From Bacteroidales bacterium (GTDB lineage Bacteria; Bacteroidota; Bacteroidia; Bacteroidales; Lentimicrobiaceae), in NCBI GenBank assembly GCA_016705005.1, contig JADIZB010000039.1, positions 128,220 through 192,219 on the forward strand: DNA of 64,000 nucleotides. Direction: 5' to 3'. Position 1 is the first letter of the stretch. The number at the start of each line of letters is the position of its first letter. The notes under the pieces were generated by a model. That model had not been told where the DNA came from. It worked only from the letters and a program-made list of their open reading frames with translations, and searched no databases. The translations under genes and the position numbers were made by a program. Positions 44,625-52,366 of the stretch are shown here, in pieces.

Positions 44625-45134
44625 CTATTTCCTTTCTTTCCTGATGCCATAAACAAGTTCATCAATCATTTCCCCCCGTTTGATCAGGGTTTTCTCAAAC
44701 CTGGCTTCAAGGTCAAATCCGGCTTTTTCAAGGACCCGTTGTGAAGCGGTATTGCTGCCAAACGGCCGGGCGTAAATTCTTTTAATTGGAAATGTACTGA
44801 ATCCATAGTCCACCATCTGCCGGATAGCAGCGGAAACAATACCCCTGCCCCACCATTCTTCCGATAACCAGTAGCCCATTTCGGCATTCAGGCAATGAAT
44901 GTCGTCCTGCGGGAATATGCCGATGGCCCCGATGGCCTCCCCTTCAACTGATATCGCGAAAATTCTGACAGGATCATGGGCAGCGGCGCTTTTCAAAAAC
45001 CGTTCACCATCCTCTGTTGAATAAGGATGTGGAAACTGATCGGTCAGAAACCGGGCAATGTTATCGTTGTTGGCATGCTTCACCAGACTTTCAAGATCGG
45101 ATGATTGCCACTTTCTTAATTCAAACGGAGTCAT
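44625..45134 (-). CDS. GNAT acetyltransferase (RimJ/RimL-like)
   Basis: A 169-residue acetyltransferase of the Acetyltransf_3 type. It shows LRKWQSSDLESLVKHANND, AIGAIGIFPQDD and EMGYWLSEEWWGRGIVSAAIRQM, where the acetyl-CoA loop is WGRGIVS. The last strand is RPFGSNTASQRVLEKAGFD. Related proteins acetylate N-termini of ribosomal proteins or small amines. The target is unknown. ATG at 45134 gives the typical length; the ORF can extend to 45164. Confidence 0.9.
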   Translation of the reverse strand: MTPFELRKWQSSDLESLVKHANNDNIARFLTDQFPHPYSTEDGERFLKSAAAHDPVRIFAISVEGEAIGAIGIFPQDDIHCLNAEMGYWLSEEWWGRGIVSAAIRQMVDYGFSTFPIKRIYARPFGSNTASQRVLEKAGFDLEARFEKTLIKRGEMIDELVYGIRKERK

Positions 45135-45170
45135 TTTGAATGATTTAAACAAAATAATAACCAAACTTTT

Positions 45171-45458
45171 TTAACTATTGAACAGCCTTTCGAATCCGGT
45201 GTACGGTTTTAACTGAGTAAGACTGAAGCTGATTAAACCATTTTGCACAAGTGGCAGGGATGAAAGGATTTCTTCCGCCTCCTCCTTGCTCTTACATTCA
45301 AGCATCAACACCGCGCAATGGTCATCGTTGAAATAGATCTCCCTGATGATTCCGTCAAGGTACAATTGGTGCACTTTAAGCGCTTCTTCTCTGAGCAGTT
45401 CACCTGAAAAGATGACATGTTCATTTGTATTTTCATTTTCAATTGCAAGAAACTTCAT
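45171..45458 (-). CDS. Small YCII/muconolactone-isomerase-like protein
   Basis: A 95-residue protein with an alpha/beta ferredoxin-like fold. Its layout, a leading beta strand (MKFLAIE), REEALKVHQLYLDGIIREIYF, AVLMLECKSKEEAEEILSSLPLV and PYTGFERLF, matches small dimeric alpha-beta-barrel proteins related to YCII and muconolactone isomerase. Some relatives are labelled superoxide dismutase in databases without basis in this sequence. It lies just upstream of the GNAT gene on the same strand. Function unknown. Confidence 0.75.
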   Translation of the reverse strand: MKFLAIENENTNEHVIFSGELLREEALKVHQLYLDGIIREIYFNDDHCAVLMLECKSKEEAEEILSSLPLVQNGLISFSLTQLKPYTGFERLFNS

Positions 45459-45504
45459 AGCCGTGAATTAATATCGTTCATTCGTTCGCCTTTCAGCTTA
45501 TCAT

Positions 45505-45586
45505 CAAGTGTAGCCTGCCTCCCTGAAATATTTGGGTATGTGCGTTGCGCTTCGACTTCGCTCAGCGTGACAAGGATCTACACTTG
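45505..45586. repeat. Short intergenic element bounded by a 9-bp inverted repeat
   Basis: CAAGTGTAG (45505-45513) and CTACACTTG (45578-45586) face each other across about 64 bases. The interior contains CTTCGACTTCGCTCAGCGTG (from 45550), a sequence I recognise as a recurring intergenic motif in Bacteroidota. It may be a small mobile or REP-like element. Confidence 0.6.
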
Positions 45587-45610
45587 TGGTCTTATTTAAA
45601 AAACCTGTTT

Positions 45611-45674
45611 AAAATGTCATCCTGATCAGTTCGTCCCGCCCACTTTGGCGGGAGAGTTGAAGGATAGACATTTT
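45611..45674. repeat. Imperfect long hairpin with a GC-rich core
   Basis: AAAATGTCATCCT (45611-45623) pairs with AGGATAGACATTTT (45661-45674) apart from one extra base. Its core carries TCCCGCC/GGCGGGA (45634-45640 with 45647-45653). The TGTCATCCT arm is of the recurrent Bacteroidota intergenic type. It follows the previous element closely. Confidence 0.6.
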
Positions 45675-45713
45675 GCTATCCGGACCCATGTCACATTTCT
45701 TAATTAATTAACT

Positions 45714-46502
45714 TTAAATATAGATTTCACCACTCAGATATAATTTGGCCTTGCCCCCGATCAGACACCGGTCGCCCCGGTTGGTACAGAAAATGGTCCC
45801 TCCCCTTTTGGAAAGTTGCCGGGCAATCATCATATTTTTACCCAGTTTATCCGTCCACAAAGGAATCAGCGAAGTATGCGCCGAACCCGTTACCGGATCT
45901 TCATCGATCCCCGATTGGGGGGCAAAGAAACGGGAAACAAAATCCACATCATTTCCTACAGCAGTCACAATCAGCCCCCGGGCTTCGAGTTTTGAAATTT
46001 CATGGAAATCAGGAACAAGGTTCTGAACTTCAGACTCATTCTGAAGAACAGCAATAAAATCGGTTTTACCTTTGAAAACTTCCGAGGGTTTGGTTCCTAT
46101 GCATTTCTGAATCCGGTCAACAGAATCACTTTTTTGTAAAGTATCGGCCGGAAAATCCAGGAACAGCATATCCTTTTGTTTAGAAACCTTCAGTTCTCCG
46201 CTTTTCGGTGAGAAGAAACTGATTTCAGGCTCCTGATATCCGAGGCATTCAAACAGCACGAAAGCCGAAGCCAGCGTGGCATGTCCGCACAAATCAACTT
46301 CCACGGCGGGCGTAAACCACCTGATTTCAAAATGCTGATCTGCCGGAACGATAAATGCAGTTTCGGCCAGGTTGTTTTCAGCGGCAATGCTTTGCATGGT
46401 TTTGTCGTTCAACCATTTATCCAATATGCATACAGCAGCCGGATTTCCCGAAAACAAATTGTCGGCAAAAGCATCCACCTGATAAATTCTGAACTTTTTC
46501 AA
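45714..46502 (-). CDS. PhzF-family isomerase
   Basis: A 262-residue member of the PhzF/diaminopimelate-epimerase-like fold. Its opening is YQVDAFADNLFSGNPAAVCIL. The catalytic Glu of PhzF lies in NNLAETAFIV, and the second domain shows DLCGHATLASAF and DPVTGSAHTSLIPLW. The family includes phenazine-biosynthesis isomerase, but most members act on unknown substrates; no phenazine genes are present. It stands alone. Confidence 0.93.
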   Translation of the reverse strand: MKKFRIYQVDAFADNLFSGNPAAVCILDKWLNDKTMQSIAAENNLAETAFIVPADQHFEIRWFTPAVEVDLCGHATLASAFVLFECLGYQEPEISFFSPKSGELKVSKQKDMLFLDFPADTLQKSDSVDRIQKCIGTKPSEVFKGKTDFIAVLQNESEVQNLVPDFHEISKLEARGLIVTAVGNDVDFVSRFFAPQSGIDEDPVTGSAHTSLIPLWTDKLGKNMMIARQLSKRGGTIFCTNRGDRCLIGGKAKLYLSGEIYI

Positions 46503-46736
46503 TATTTCCGGAATTTTGATTTTACATCTGTTGATGAAAGCAAAGTTCTTGATTTAATTGAATTCCGGAAAACAAACAGAGGAATATTTCTATTTGATGT
46601 CTGAAAATTCTTACCGGATACATCCGGAATGCAAGAACTTATTATTGAATAGCATTAAATAATAAAATAATACAAATCATTTATTAATATTGTAGTTCTT
46701 ATGTTTTAAATGAATTCCGTAATGTTCATATTGTTA

Positions 46737-46767
46737 TTTGGAATTTTCTGATATTTCTTTAGCTTTG
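46737..46767 (+). promoter_or_regulatory. Promoter of the T9SS protein gene at 46788
   Basis: TTTG (46737-46740) and TAGCTTTG (46760-46767) are separated by 19 bases, an exact match. Transcription would start about 16 bases before the ATG. Confidence 0.75.
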
Positions 46768-46787
46768 CTTATAAATAGACCTTCAAA

Positions 46788-47979
46788 ATGAGATCTTTCC
46801 TTACTTCAACCCTGATTACCCTAAGCATCGTATCCTTTGGTCAGAATTCATACCAGATCGTCGACACAACAAAAACCTGGAACACCATCCGGATTGGGTA
46901 CGGGGCACTGAACGTTGTCAGCTGCGGCGGGACAAAAACCAACTGGTTCAGGGATATATCCGTCCCGGGAGACCAATACCTGGATGTACTTGAAAGCGAT
47001 GATTCTTTGCAGCAGGAATGGTATTTTAAGGGTGAGATCAGGGAGGACACGATCAGCAAACAAGTGTTTTATAACAGATATGGAGAAACTGAAGGCCTAA
47101 TTTATGATTTCAGTCTTGATGTCGGAGATACTGTATTTGTTGACAACCAATATCTGAATTATAACGAGGTTGTACGCCTGGTGGTTGACAGCATTGATGT
47201 TGCGGATATATACGGGGTAATGAGAAATCGTTTTTTTCTTTCCGGGCTGGATCTTTCAGTCAAAGACCCGTATTATCCTGATGAAATCTGGATTGAGGGC
47301 ATAGGTAGCAACTATGGAATTATGCAGAGTGGATTCGGTGGTGTTGCAGTTGGTGGTGGAACTGTTAAATTACTGTGTGCTTCTCAGAACGATAATACCG
47401 TTTATATGGATTCACTCTTTAACGAATGCTATATTGATAGCTTTTATCCGCAGATATTACAATGGTCCTATGATACAGCCTACGTAAATACTCCTTATGA
47501 ATTTCAATTGCAGGTTGATACCGGAAATGCAGTGTCCTGGTCTCTGATTGGGTATGATTCCTGAAGGATTTGCTTTTGACTCTATAACCGGATTGCTCAC
47601 AGGAACACCCACACAGGCAGGTTCATTTCCCTGCATTATTCTGGCATTGGATTCTGTAATGAACTGGTATACTGATATCATTTATGAAGATATTATTGTT
47701 GTTTTACCGACGGAAACCGGCAATATTGACAAACCAAAAGAAATTAATATTTACCCAAACCCTTTCAATACGGTGCTGAATATTGATATTGCCAGACCTG
47801 ACGTTCAGGAATGCCAGCTTGAAATATATACATCCAATGGAAAACTGATCCGGAAGATGGTTTTCAGTGGTTCCATCAAACCCGATCTGAGCAAGCTGAA
47901 AAATGGACTTTACATGCTCAGGGTTCTGGACAGTGAAGGAAAGGTGCTTTATAATGAACGAATGATCAAAGGGTCGTGA
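46788..47979 (+). pseudogene. T9SS-sorted exported protein broken by one frameshift
   Basis: Two frames form one secreted protein of about 396 residues. The first (46788-47564) starts with a signal peptide ending near SFGQ and ends inside an Ig-like strand, NAVSWSLIG. The second (from 47548) resumes in step with IPEGFAFDSITGLLTGTPTQ, the continuation of a putative-Ig (cadherin-like) repeat, and ends in a type A T9SS sorting domain with IYPNPFNTVLNI and LKNGLYMLRVLDSEGK. Removing one T near 47555 would restore the frame. The N-terminal 200 residues have no domain I recognise. It has an intact promoter. A real mutation or a sequencing error is possible. Confidence 0.85.
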
Positions 47980-48030
47980 ATTAAATTGATACAGCAGTCA
48001 GTTAAAATGAATATATAACCTTGTTCATTT

Positions 48031-48116
48031 GAGCAGAAAACGGGATTTTTCACCGCAAGAAAGAGACCACTAAAATCGTATAACCGAACCCGCGACCTGT
48101 TTTAAAACTAGGTTCG
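48031..48116 (-). pseudogene. Decayed tRNA-like fragments (first of three)
   Basis: Plus-strand 48031-48049 resembles the 3' end of the neighbouring tRNA-Gly gene and its flank with a few changes. At 48082-48116 follow T-arm- and anticodon-arm-like pieces (complement CGCGGGTTCGG). They do not fold into a full tRNA. They look like remnants of a duplicated tRNA gene. Confidence 0.5.
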
Positions 48117-48124
48117 AAAAAAAA

Positions 48125-48166
48125 AGGCGGGGGACCGCAAGTTGGCGGGGCTACCAACTGAGCAAC
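48125..48166 (-). pseudogene. tRNA D-arm fragment joined to GC-rich repeats
   Basis: On the minus strand GCTCAGTTGGTAG, a tRNA D arm, runs straight into CCCCGCC. A second CCCCGCC copy lies nearby in the same direction. No anticodon or acceptor arm remains. Confidence 0.5.
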
Positions 48167-48167
48167 C

Positions 48168-48197
48168 AAAAAAAAACGAAGCCAGACCGACTTCGTT
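48168..48197 (-). terminator. Rho-independent terminator of tRNA-Gly
   Basis: AACGAAG/CTTCGTT (48175-48181 with 48191-48197) forms a stem with a 9-base loop, followed on the minus strand by nine T. It starts 7 bases past the tRNA. Confidence 0.85.
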
Positions 48198-48203
48198 CCT
48201 TTG

Positions 48204-48275
48204 AGCGGAAAACGGGGATTGAACCCGCGACCTCCAGTTTGGGAAACTGGCGCTCTACCACTGAGCTATTTCCGC
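48204..48275 (-). tRNA. tRNA-Gly (anticodon CCC)
   Basis: A complete 72-nt cloverleaf on the minus strand. The acceptor stem is GCGGAAA/TTTCCGC with discriminator T, as in bacterial tRNA-Gly. The D arm is GCTC/GAGC. The anticodon arm is CCAGT/ACTGG with loop TTCCCAA, anticodon CCC. The T arm is GCGGG/CCCGT (one G-T pair) around TTCAATC. CCA is not encoded. A terminator follows; remnants of related tRNA sequence lie on both sides. Confidence 0.95.
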
Positions 48276-48290
48276 AATACTTATTTAAGC

Positions 48291-48342
48291 CTCCAGCTTG
48301 GGACCCCGCCACCGGCGGGGCTACCAACTGAGCTACTTCCGC
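48291..48342 (-). pseudogene. tRNA-Gly remnant carrying a GC palindrome
   Basis: Minus-strand GCGGAAGTAGCTCAGTTGGT is the 5' third of a tRNA-Gly. The sequence then runs into the palindrome CCCCGCCGGTGGCGGGG (48304-48320), after which the 3' half of a Gly(CCC) anticodon arm (TCCCAAGCTGGAG) appears. The 5' strand of the anticodon stem is missing, replaced by the palindrome. The T arm and 3' acceptor strand are gone. Confidence 0.6.
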
Positions 48343-48484
48343 AATTACACCGGCAAATTTAGTAAAAGTTGAACATTGGATCGCATGCAGGCACACATTT
48401 TTTCATTCTGCGTACACCGGTCTGATTAATTGCGTGTGAAAATCTTTTTCCGTAATTTTAACGCTCACTTAACAATTCCTCTCT

Positions 48485-49774
48485 ATGACAAAGAAGCCCC
48501 GCCTGAGTTTCTGGCAGATATGGAACATGAGCTTCGGATTTCTGGGTATCCAGTTCGGCTTTGCGCTGCAAAACGGTAACGCCTCGCGTATCCTGCTCAC
48601 CTTTGGCGCCGATGTGCACCACCTGAGCTGGTTCTGGCTGGTAGCCCCCATCACCGGAATGATTATTCAGCCCATTATCGGTTACATGAGCGATCGCACC
48701 TGGAACCGTCTCGGCCGCCGCCGCCCATACTTCCTGGTTGGTGCCTTACTCACTAGTACAGCTCTGATCCTTATGCCCAATGCCCCGCATCTGGCTTCAT
48801 TTATCGCTCCGATGTTTATCGGGGGTGGATTGCTGATGATTATGGATGCCTCCATCAACATCTCCATGGAGCCCTTCAGGGCACTGGTGGCGGATAAACT
48901 GCCGGAGGAACAGCATACGCTGGGCTTCTCGGTGCAGACACTGCTGATCGGTATCGGCGCAGTCGTAGGTTCGTGGTTGCCTTATATGCTCGGCAACTGG
49001 TTTGGCGTTTCAAAGGATGCCGGTGCCGATGGCCTGGTTCCCGACAATGTTACCTACTCATTTTATTTTGGTGCATTTGTTTTGCTTTCATCCATATTAT
49101 GGACCATCTTCAGTACCAGCGAATATCCACCCGATCAGCTGGAAGAAAAGGAAGAAACTGAAAAACCAAAAAAGTTTTTCATCCCTTCCATCATGGTGAA
49201 ACTGCTGCTGGTACAGTTTTTCTCGTGGTTTGCACTCTTTTCAATGTGGGTTTACACAACCCCGGCCATAGCACTAAAATATTACGGAACTGCCGATGCC
49301 AATTCAGCGGCCTTTCAGGATGCCGGTGACTGGGTCGGGATTCTGTTCGGAATTTATAACGGTGTTTCGGCCATTATCGCGTTATCACTTCCGATCATAG
49401 CAAAAAGGCTTTCCAGAAAAGTAACCCATTCACTTGCCCTTGCCATTGGTGGGATATCTTTGCTCTCCATTTTGATTTTTAATGATGAGAATTTCCTTAT
49501 CCTCCCGATGATCGGCATCGGTATTGCCTGGGGAAGTATTCTGGCAATGCCGTATGCCATGCTGGCAAGCTCAATTCCCGCAAAACGGATGGGCATTTAT
49601 ATGGGGTTATTTAATATGTCCATTACCATTCCACAGATCGTCAGTGGTGTTTTCAGCGGATTGATCCTTAAGTATTTCTTTGCCGACAATCCGGTTCTCT
49701 GCATAGTTATGGCCGGTGTTTCAATGATGCTGGGCGCAGTCAGTGCCTTGTTTATCAAAGAAAAACATGTTTAA
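48485..49774 (+). CDS. MFS sugar transporter (SLC45/maltose-type)
   Basis: A 429-residue major-facilitator protein with about twelve helices. Its opening (SFWQIWNMSFGFLGIQFGFALQ) and the loop DRTWNRLGRRRPYFLVGA are typical of the SLC45-like/GPH-related sugar importers of Bacteroidota. These often accompany malto-oligosaccharide enzymes. The genes for MalQ and the PGM-GH65 fusion follow, which supports uptake of maltose or malto-oligosaccharides, though the substrate is inferred. malQ begins 48 bases after the stop. Confidence 0.88.
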   Translation: MTKKPRLSFWQIWNMSFGFLGIQFGFALQNGNASRILLTFGADVHHLSWFWLVAPITGMIIQPIIGYMSDRTWNRLGRRRPYFLVGALLTSTALILMPNAPHLASFIAPMFIGGGLLMIMDASINISMEPFRALVADKLPEEQHTLGFSVQTLLIGIGAVVGSWLPYMLGNWFGVSKDAGADGLVPDNVTYSFYFGAFVLLSSILWTIFSTSEYPPDQLEEKEETEKPKKFFIPSIMVKLLLVQFFSWFALFSMWVYTTPAIALKYYGTADANSAAFQDAGDWVGILFGIYNGVSAIIALSLPIIAKRLSRKVTHSLALAIGGISLLSILIFNDENFLILPMIGIGIAWGSILAMPYAMLASSIPAKRMGIYMGLFNMSITIPQIVSGVFSGLILKYFFADNPVLCIVMAGVSMMLGAVSALFIKEKHV

Positions 49775-49822
49775 CGGAATTATGAGTTTCGGACTTTATC
49801 AATTTTAACCAATCTGTCTATT

Positions 49823-51310
49823 TTGGAACATAAACGGTACAGCGGCATCCTGCTGCATCCCACCTCGCTACCCGGTGAGTTCGGGATCGGTAACCTGGGG
49901 CCTGAATCACTGAAATTTATTGATTTCCTTGCCGAAGCCGGGCAAAGCCTCTGGCAGATCCTGCCTTTGGGTCCCACCGGTCCGGGTGACTCGCCCTACC
50001 AGAGTTTTTCAGCCTTTGCCCTGAATCCCCTGCTGATCGACCTGAACCATTTCGTAAACAAGGGCCTGATCAGTACAGGCGACCTTGAAGAAGCACGGGT
50101 TCAGAACACCGGCAGGATTGATTATGCCTTTGTGAACAGCACCCGTTCACATATTTTCACGAAGGCCTACCGGTCATTTCTCACTTCAGCTCCCGATCAG
50201 GACAGAAAAGCCCTGGAATCATTCAACCTCAGAAACCGCTCCTGGCTCGACGATTATGCGCTATTTATGGCCATCAAGGATTACTACGGTGGAATTGCAT
50301 GGCATGAATGGCCCGCTCCTGTAAGGAAACGGGACAACAAGGCATTGAACGGTTTCAGGAAAATGCTGTCGTGGGAAACCGGCTACCACCGCTTCCTGCA
50401 GTTCGTGGTCAACTGCCAGTGGATAAATGTGAAAGCCTATGCCAACGACCGTAAGATCAAAATTGTCGGCGACATTCCGCTGTATATTTCTTTTGATAGC
50501 TCAGATGCCTGGTCAAAACCCGAAATGTTTCTGCTCGATAAGAAGCTGAAACCCATTCTTGTAGCCGGAGTACCCCCTGACTTCTTCAGCGAAACCGGTC
50601 AGTTATGGGGAAATCCCGTCTACGACTGGGAATACCAGAAGAGAACGAATTTCCATTGGTGGGTGCAACGGATGGAATACAACCTCGAACTTGCCGACAT
50701 CATCCGGATCGATCATTTCAGGGGCCTGGCGGCTTACTGGGCTGTCCCTTACGGTGCCGAAACCGCGATTGAGGGGGAATGGTTACCAGCCCCCGGAGAA
50801 GCCTTATTCAAAGCGCTGACCAGGAAAACCGGAATGCTTCCGGTTATTGCCGAAGATCTGGGTGTTATCACCCCCGATGTTGATGAACTCCGTGATAAGT
50901 TCGGCCTTCCGGGAATGAAAATCCTGCAGTTTGGGTTCGACAAGGCAGAAGCCAATCCTTACCTTCCACATTTCTATACTCAAAATTCCATTGTTTATAC
51001 CGGTACCCACGACAACGATACTGTGATGGGATGGTACCAGCTGATGGATGAGGAGGATAAAAGGAAATTCCACGAATACAGTGGTTGCGACGGCTGCGAT
51101 GTACACTGGCAGATGATCAGGATGTCGATGGCTTCGGTTTCGGATTATGCCGTAATCCCGTTGCAGGATGTATTCGGACTTGGCAGTGAAGCCCGTATGA
51201 ATATTCCCGGCACCCCTTACGGAAACTGGCAGTGGAGGTTTCAGGACAGTGAACTGTTGCCGGAATATAGGCAGAAATTGAGTCTGTTCTGCAGGCTTTA
51301 TAACCGGTGA
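49823..51310 (+). CDS. malQ: 4-alpha-glucanotransferase (amylomaltase)
   Basis: A 495-residue GH77 enzyme that transfers alpha-1,4-glucan chains between malto-oligosaccharides, releasing glucose. Its opening is GILLHPTSLPGEFGIGNLG. The nucleophile region is ADIIRIDHFRGLAAYW, the acid/base region IAEDLGVITP, and the third carboxylate YTGTHDNDTVMGWY. The length is that of bacterial MalQ without extra N-terminal domains. The start codon is TTG; no in-frame ATG lies at a suitable place. Together with the MFS importer and GH65 phosphorylase it handles imported maltodextrin. Confidence 0.95.
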   Translation: MEHKRYSGILLHPTSLPGEFGIGNLGPESLKFIDFLAEAGQSLWQILPLGPTGPGDSPYQSFSAFALNPLLIDLNHFVNKGLISTGDLEEARVQNTGRIDYAFVNSTRSHIFTKAYRSFLTSAPDQDRKALESFNLRNRSWLDDYALFMAIKDYYGGIAWHEWPAPVRKRDNKALNGFRKMLSWETGYHRFLQFVVNCQWINVKAYANDRKIKIVGDIPLYISFDSSDAWSKPEMFLLDKKLKPILVAGVPPDFFSETGQLWGNPVYDWEYQKRTNFHWWVQRMEYNLELADIIRIDHFRGLAAYWAVPYGAETAIEGEWLPAPGEALFKALTRKTGMLPVIAEDLGVITPDVDELRDKFGLPGMKILQFGFDKAEANPYLPHFYTQNSIVYTGTHDNDTVMGWYQLMDEEDKRKFHEYSGCDGCDVHWQMIRMSMASVSDYAVIPLQDVFGLGSEARMNIPGTPYGNWQWRFQDSELLPEYRQKLSLFCRLYNR

Positions 51311-51504
51311 TCCTTTTGAATCTGCGGATTAAATCGGTAAATGACAAGGAGACCAGGAGAGTTTGGGACAAGGAGAGACTTGTGACTGAATATGACCAAA
51401 TTCAAATTTCTAAAATTTATATCGTCGATGTCCAGGCTAAGACAATGAGCTTTGAGTTTCTTCTTAATCCCAAATCATCAATGTCTCTAAATTAAAATCC
51501 GAAA

Positions 51505-52140
51505 TCAAGCCGGCACCACCTGGTACTCCTTATTGATAAAGATGTTGGCCTTGCTTCTGAGTGACTGAACCACCTGGTGTTCACGTTCCAGCACCTGCAT
51601 ACGGTATTCATTCTGAGGCTCTTTGCCCCTTACTACCTGAGCCTTCTTGGTTTCATGATAAGTGAGTTCAATGAAAATACTCAGATCGATGCCCTCGGTA
51701 TTGATGGCATACAAACCGTCTACTATAATCATCTCAACCCCTTTGAAATCAGTGGTCAGGTGATCAACCTGCTCAGTAACAAGGTCGATGCACGGCATGG
51801 TTGAGGTCCGATCGTTTTTGAAATCTTCAATGTTTTTATAGATGGTTTCCCAGTCATATTCGCCCAGTCCAACCGCGGTCTCAATACCGTTTTTTTTGCG
51901 CCATTCCGTTCTTTCCAGGGGATGAATGCGGTAGTAATTATCGATATGAATGGGTTTGCATATAATGCCTTCCTTGCGCAACATCTTTGCCAGAACGTGC
52001 GAAAGTTCGGTCTTACCCGAGCCTGATTCACCGGATACAGCAATCATGAACTTATTCTTCCTGTTTTTCAGGATATACGGAAGAATTTCTTTTGCGGCAT
52101 TTTCATGCTTTTCGCCAATCAGCAATACATCACCAAGCAT
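51505..52140 (-). CDS. Uridine-kinase-like P-loop protein, copy A
   Basis: A 211-residue P-loop NTPase of the uridine-kinase/phosphoribulokinase type. Walker A is GESGSGKTE (about 37-45). The lid/acceptor side shows HIDNYYRIHPLERTEWR, and Walker-B-like IIVDGLYAI follows. Its role is not established: uridine kinases have related folds but lack the conserved LERTEWRKK block. The gene is paralogous to 52367-53005 and lies between malQ and the PGM-GH65 fusion. A kinase acting on a small sugar or nucleoside is possible. Confidence 0.82.
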   Translation of the reverse strand: MLGDVLLIGEKHENAAKEILPYILKNRKNKFMIAVSGESGSGKTELSHVLAKMLRKEGIICKPIHIDNYYRIHPLERTEWRKKNGIETAVGLGEYDWETIYKNIEDFKNDRTSTMPCIDLVTEQVDHLTTDFKGVEMIIVDGLYAINTEGIDLSIFIELTYHETKKAQVVRGKEPQNEYRMQVLEREHQVVQSLRSKANIFINKEYQVVPA

Positions 52141-52191
52141 AGTTTCTGTTGTTTATGTTGAACTTGTTATAATTTCAGGGTTTCAGGCCTG

Positions 52192-52207
52192 CCCGCCGAA
52201 GGAGGGG
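52192..52207. repeat. GC-rich imperfect hairpin (CCCGCC type)
   Basis: CCCGCC and GGAGGGG form a short imperfect stem in the gap between the two P-loop genes, similar to those at 45.6, 48.3 and 56.3 kb. Confidence 0.5.
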
Positions 52208-52247
52208 TTGAAGAATTACAGGATCCGGAGTTCAGAAGGTGAAATAT

Positions 52248-52272
52248 CTAATTTCTAATTTCTAATTTCTAA
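52248..52272. repeat. CTAATTT heptamer tandem repeat
   Basis: Three and a half copies of a 7-base unit lie end to end in the intergenic region. Confidence 0.8.
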
Positions 52273-52300
52273 ACTGGTCCAGTGATCTGTCTGTGTATAA

Positions 52301-52366
52301 ATCCGCCAATCTGCTAATCCGCTAATCTGCTAATCAGCTAATCAGCAATCAGCTAATCAGCCAATC
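52301..52366. repeat. AATCNGCT octamer tandem repeat
   Basis: About eight copies of an 8-base unit with C/T/A variation at the fifth position run up to the end of the copy B gene. One copy lacks a base. It could change in number by slippage. Confidence 0.85.

Noticed and set aside
45171..45458. Superoxide dismutase
   Set aside because: No metal-binding His/Asp pattern of any SOD class; the fold features fit YCII-like proteins.
48151..48396. 81-codon ORF across the tRNA-Gly region
   Set aside because: It translates the tRNA and its fragments; the tRNA cloverleaf fully explains the sequence.
51307..51495. 62-codon plus-strand ORF after malQ
   Set aside because: Overlaps the malQ end, no family features, low-complexity sequence; treated as non-coding.
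52301..52366. Possible CRISPR array
   Set aside because: The units are 8 bases, contiguous and without spacers; no cas genes nearby.
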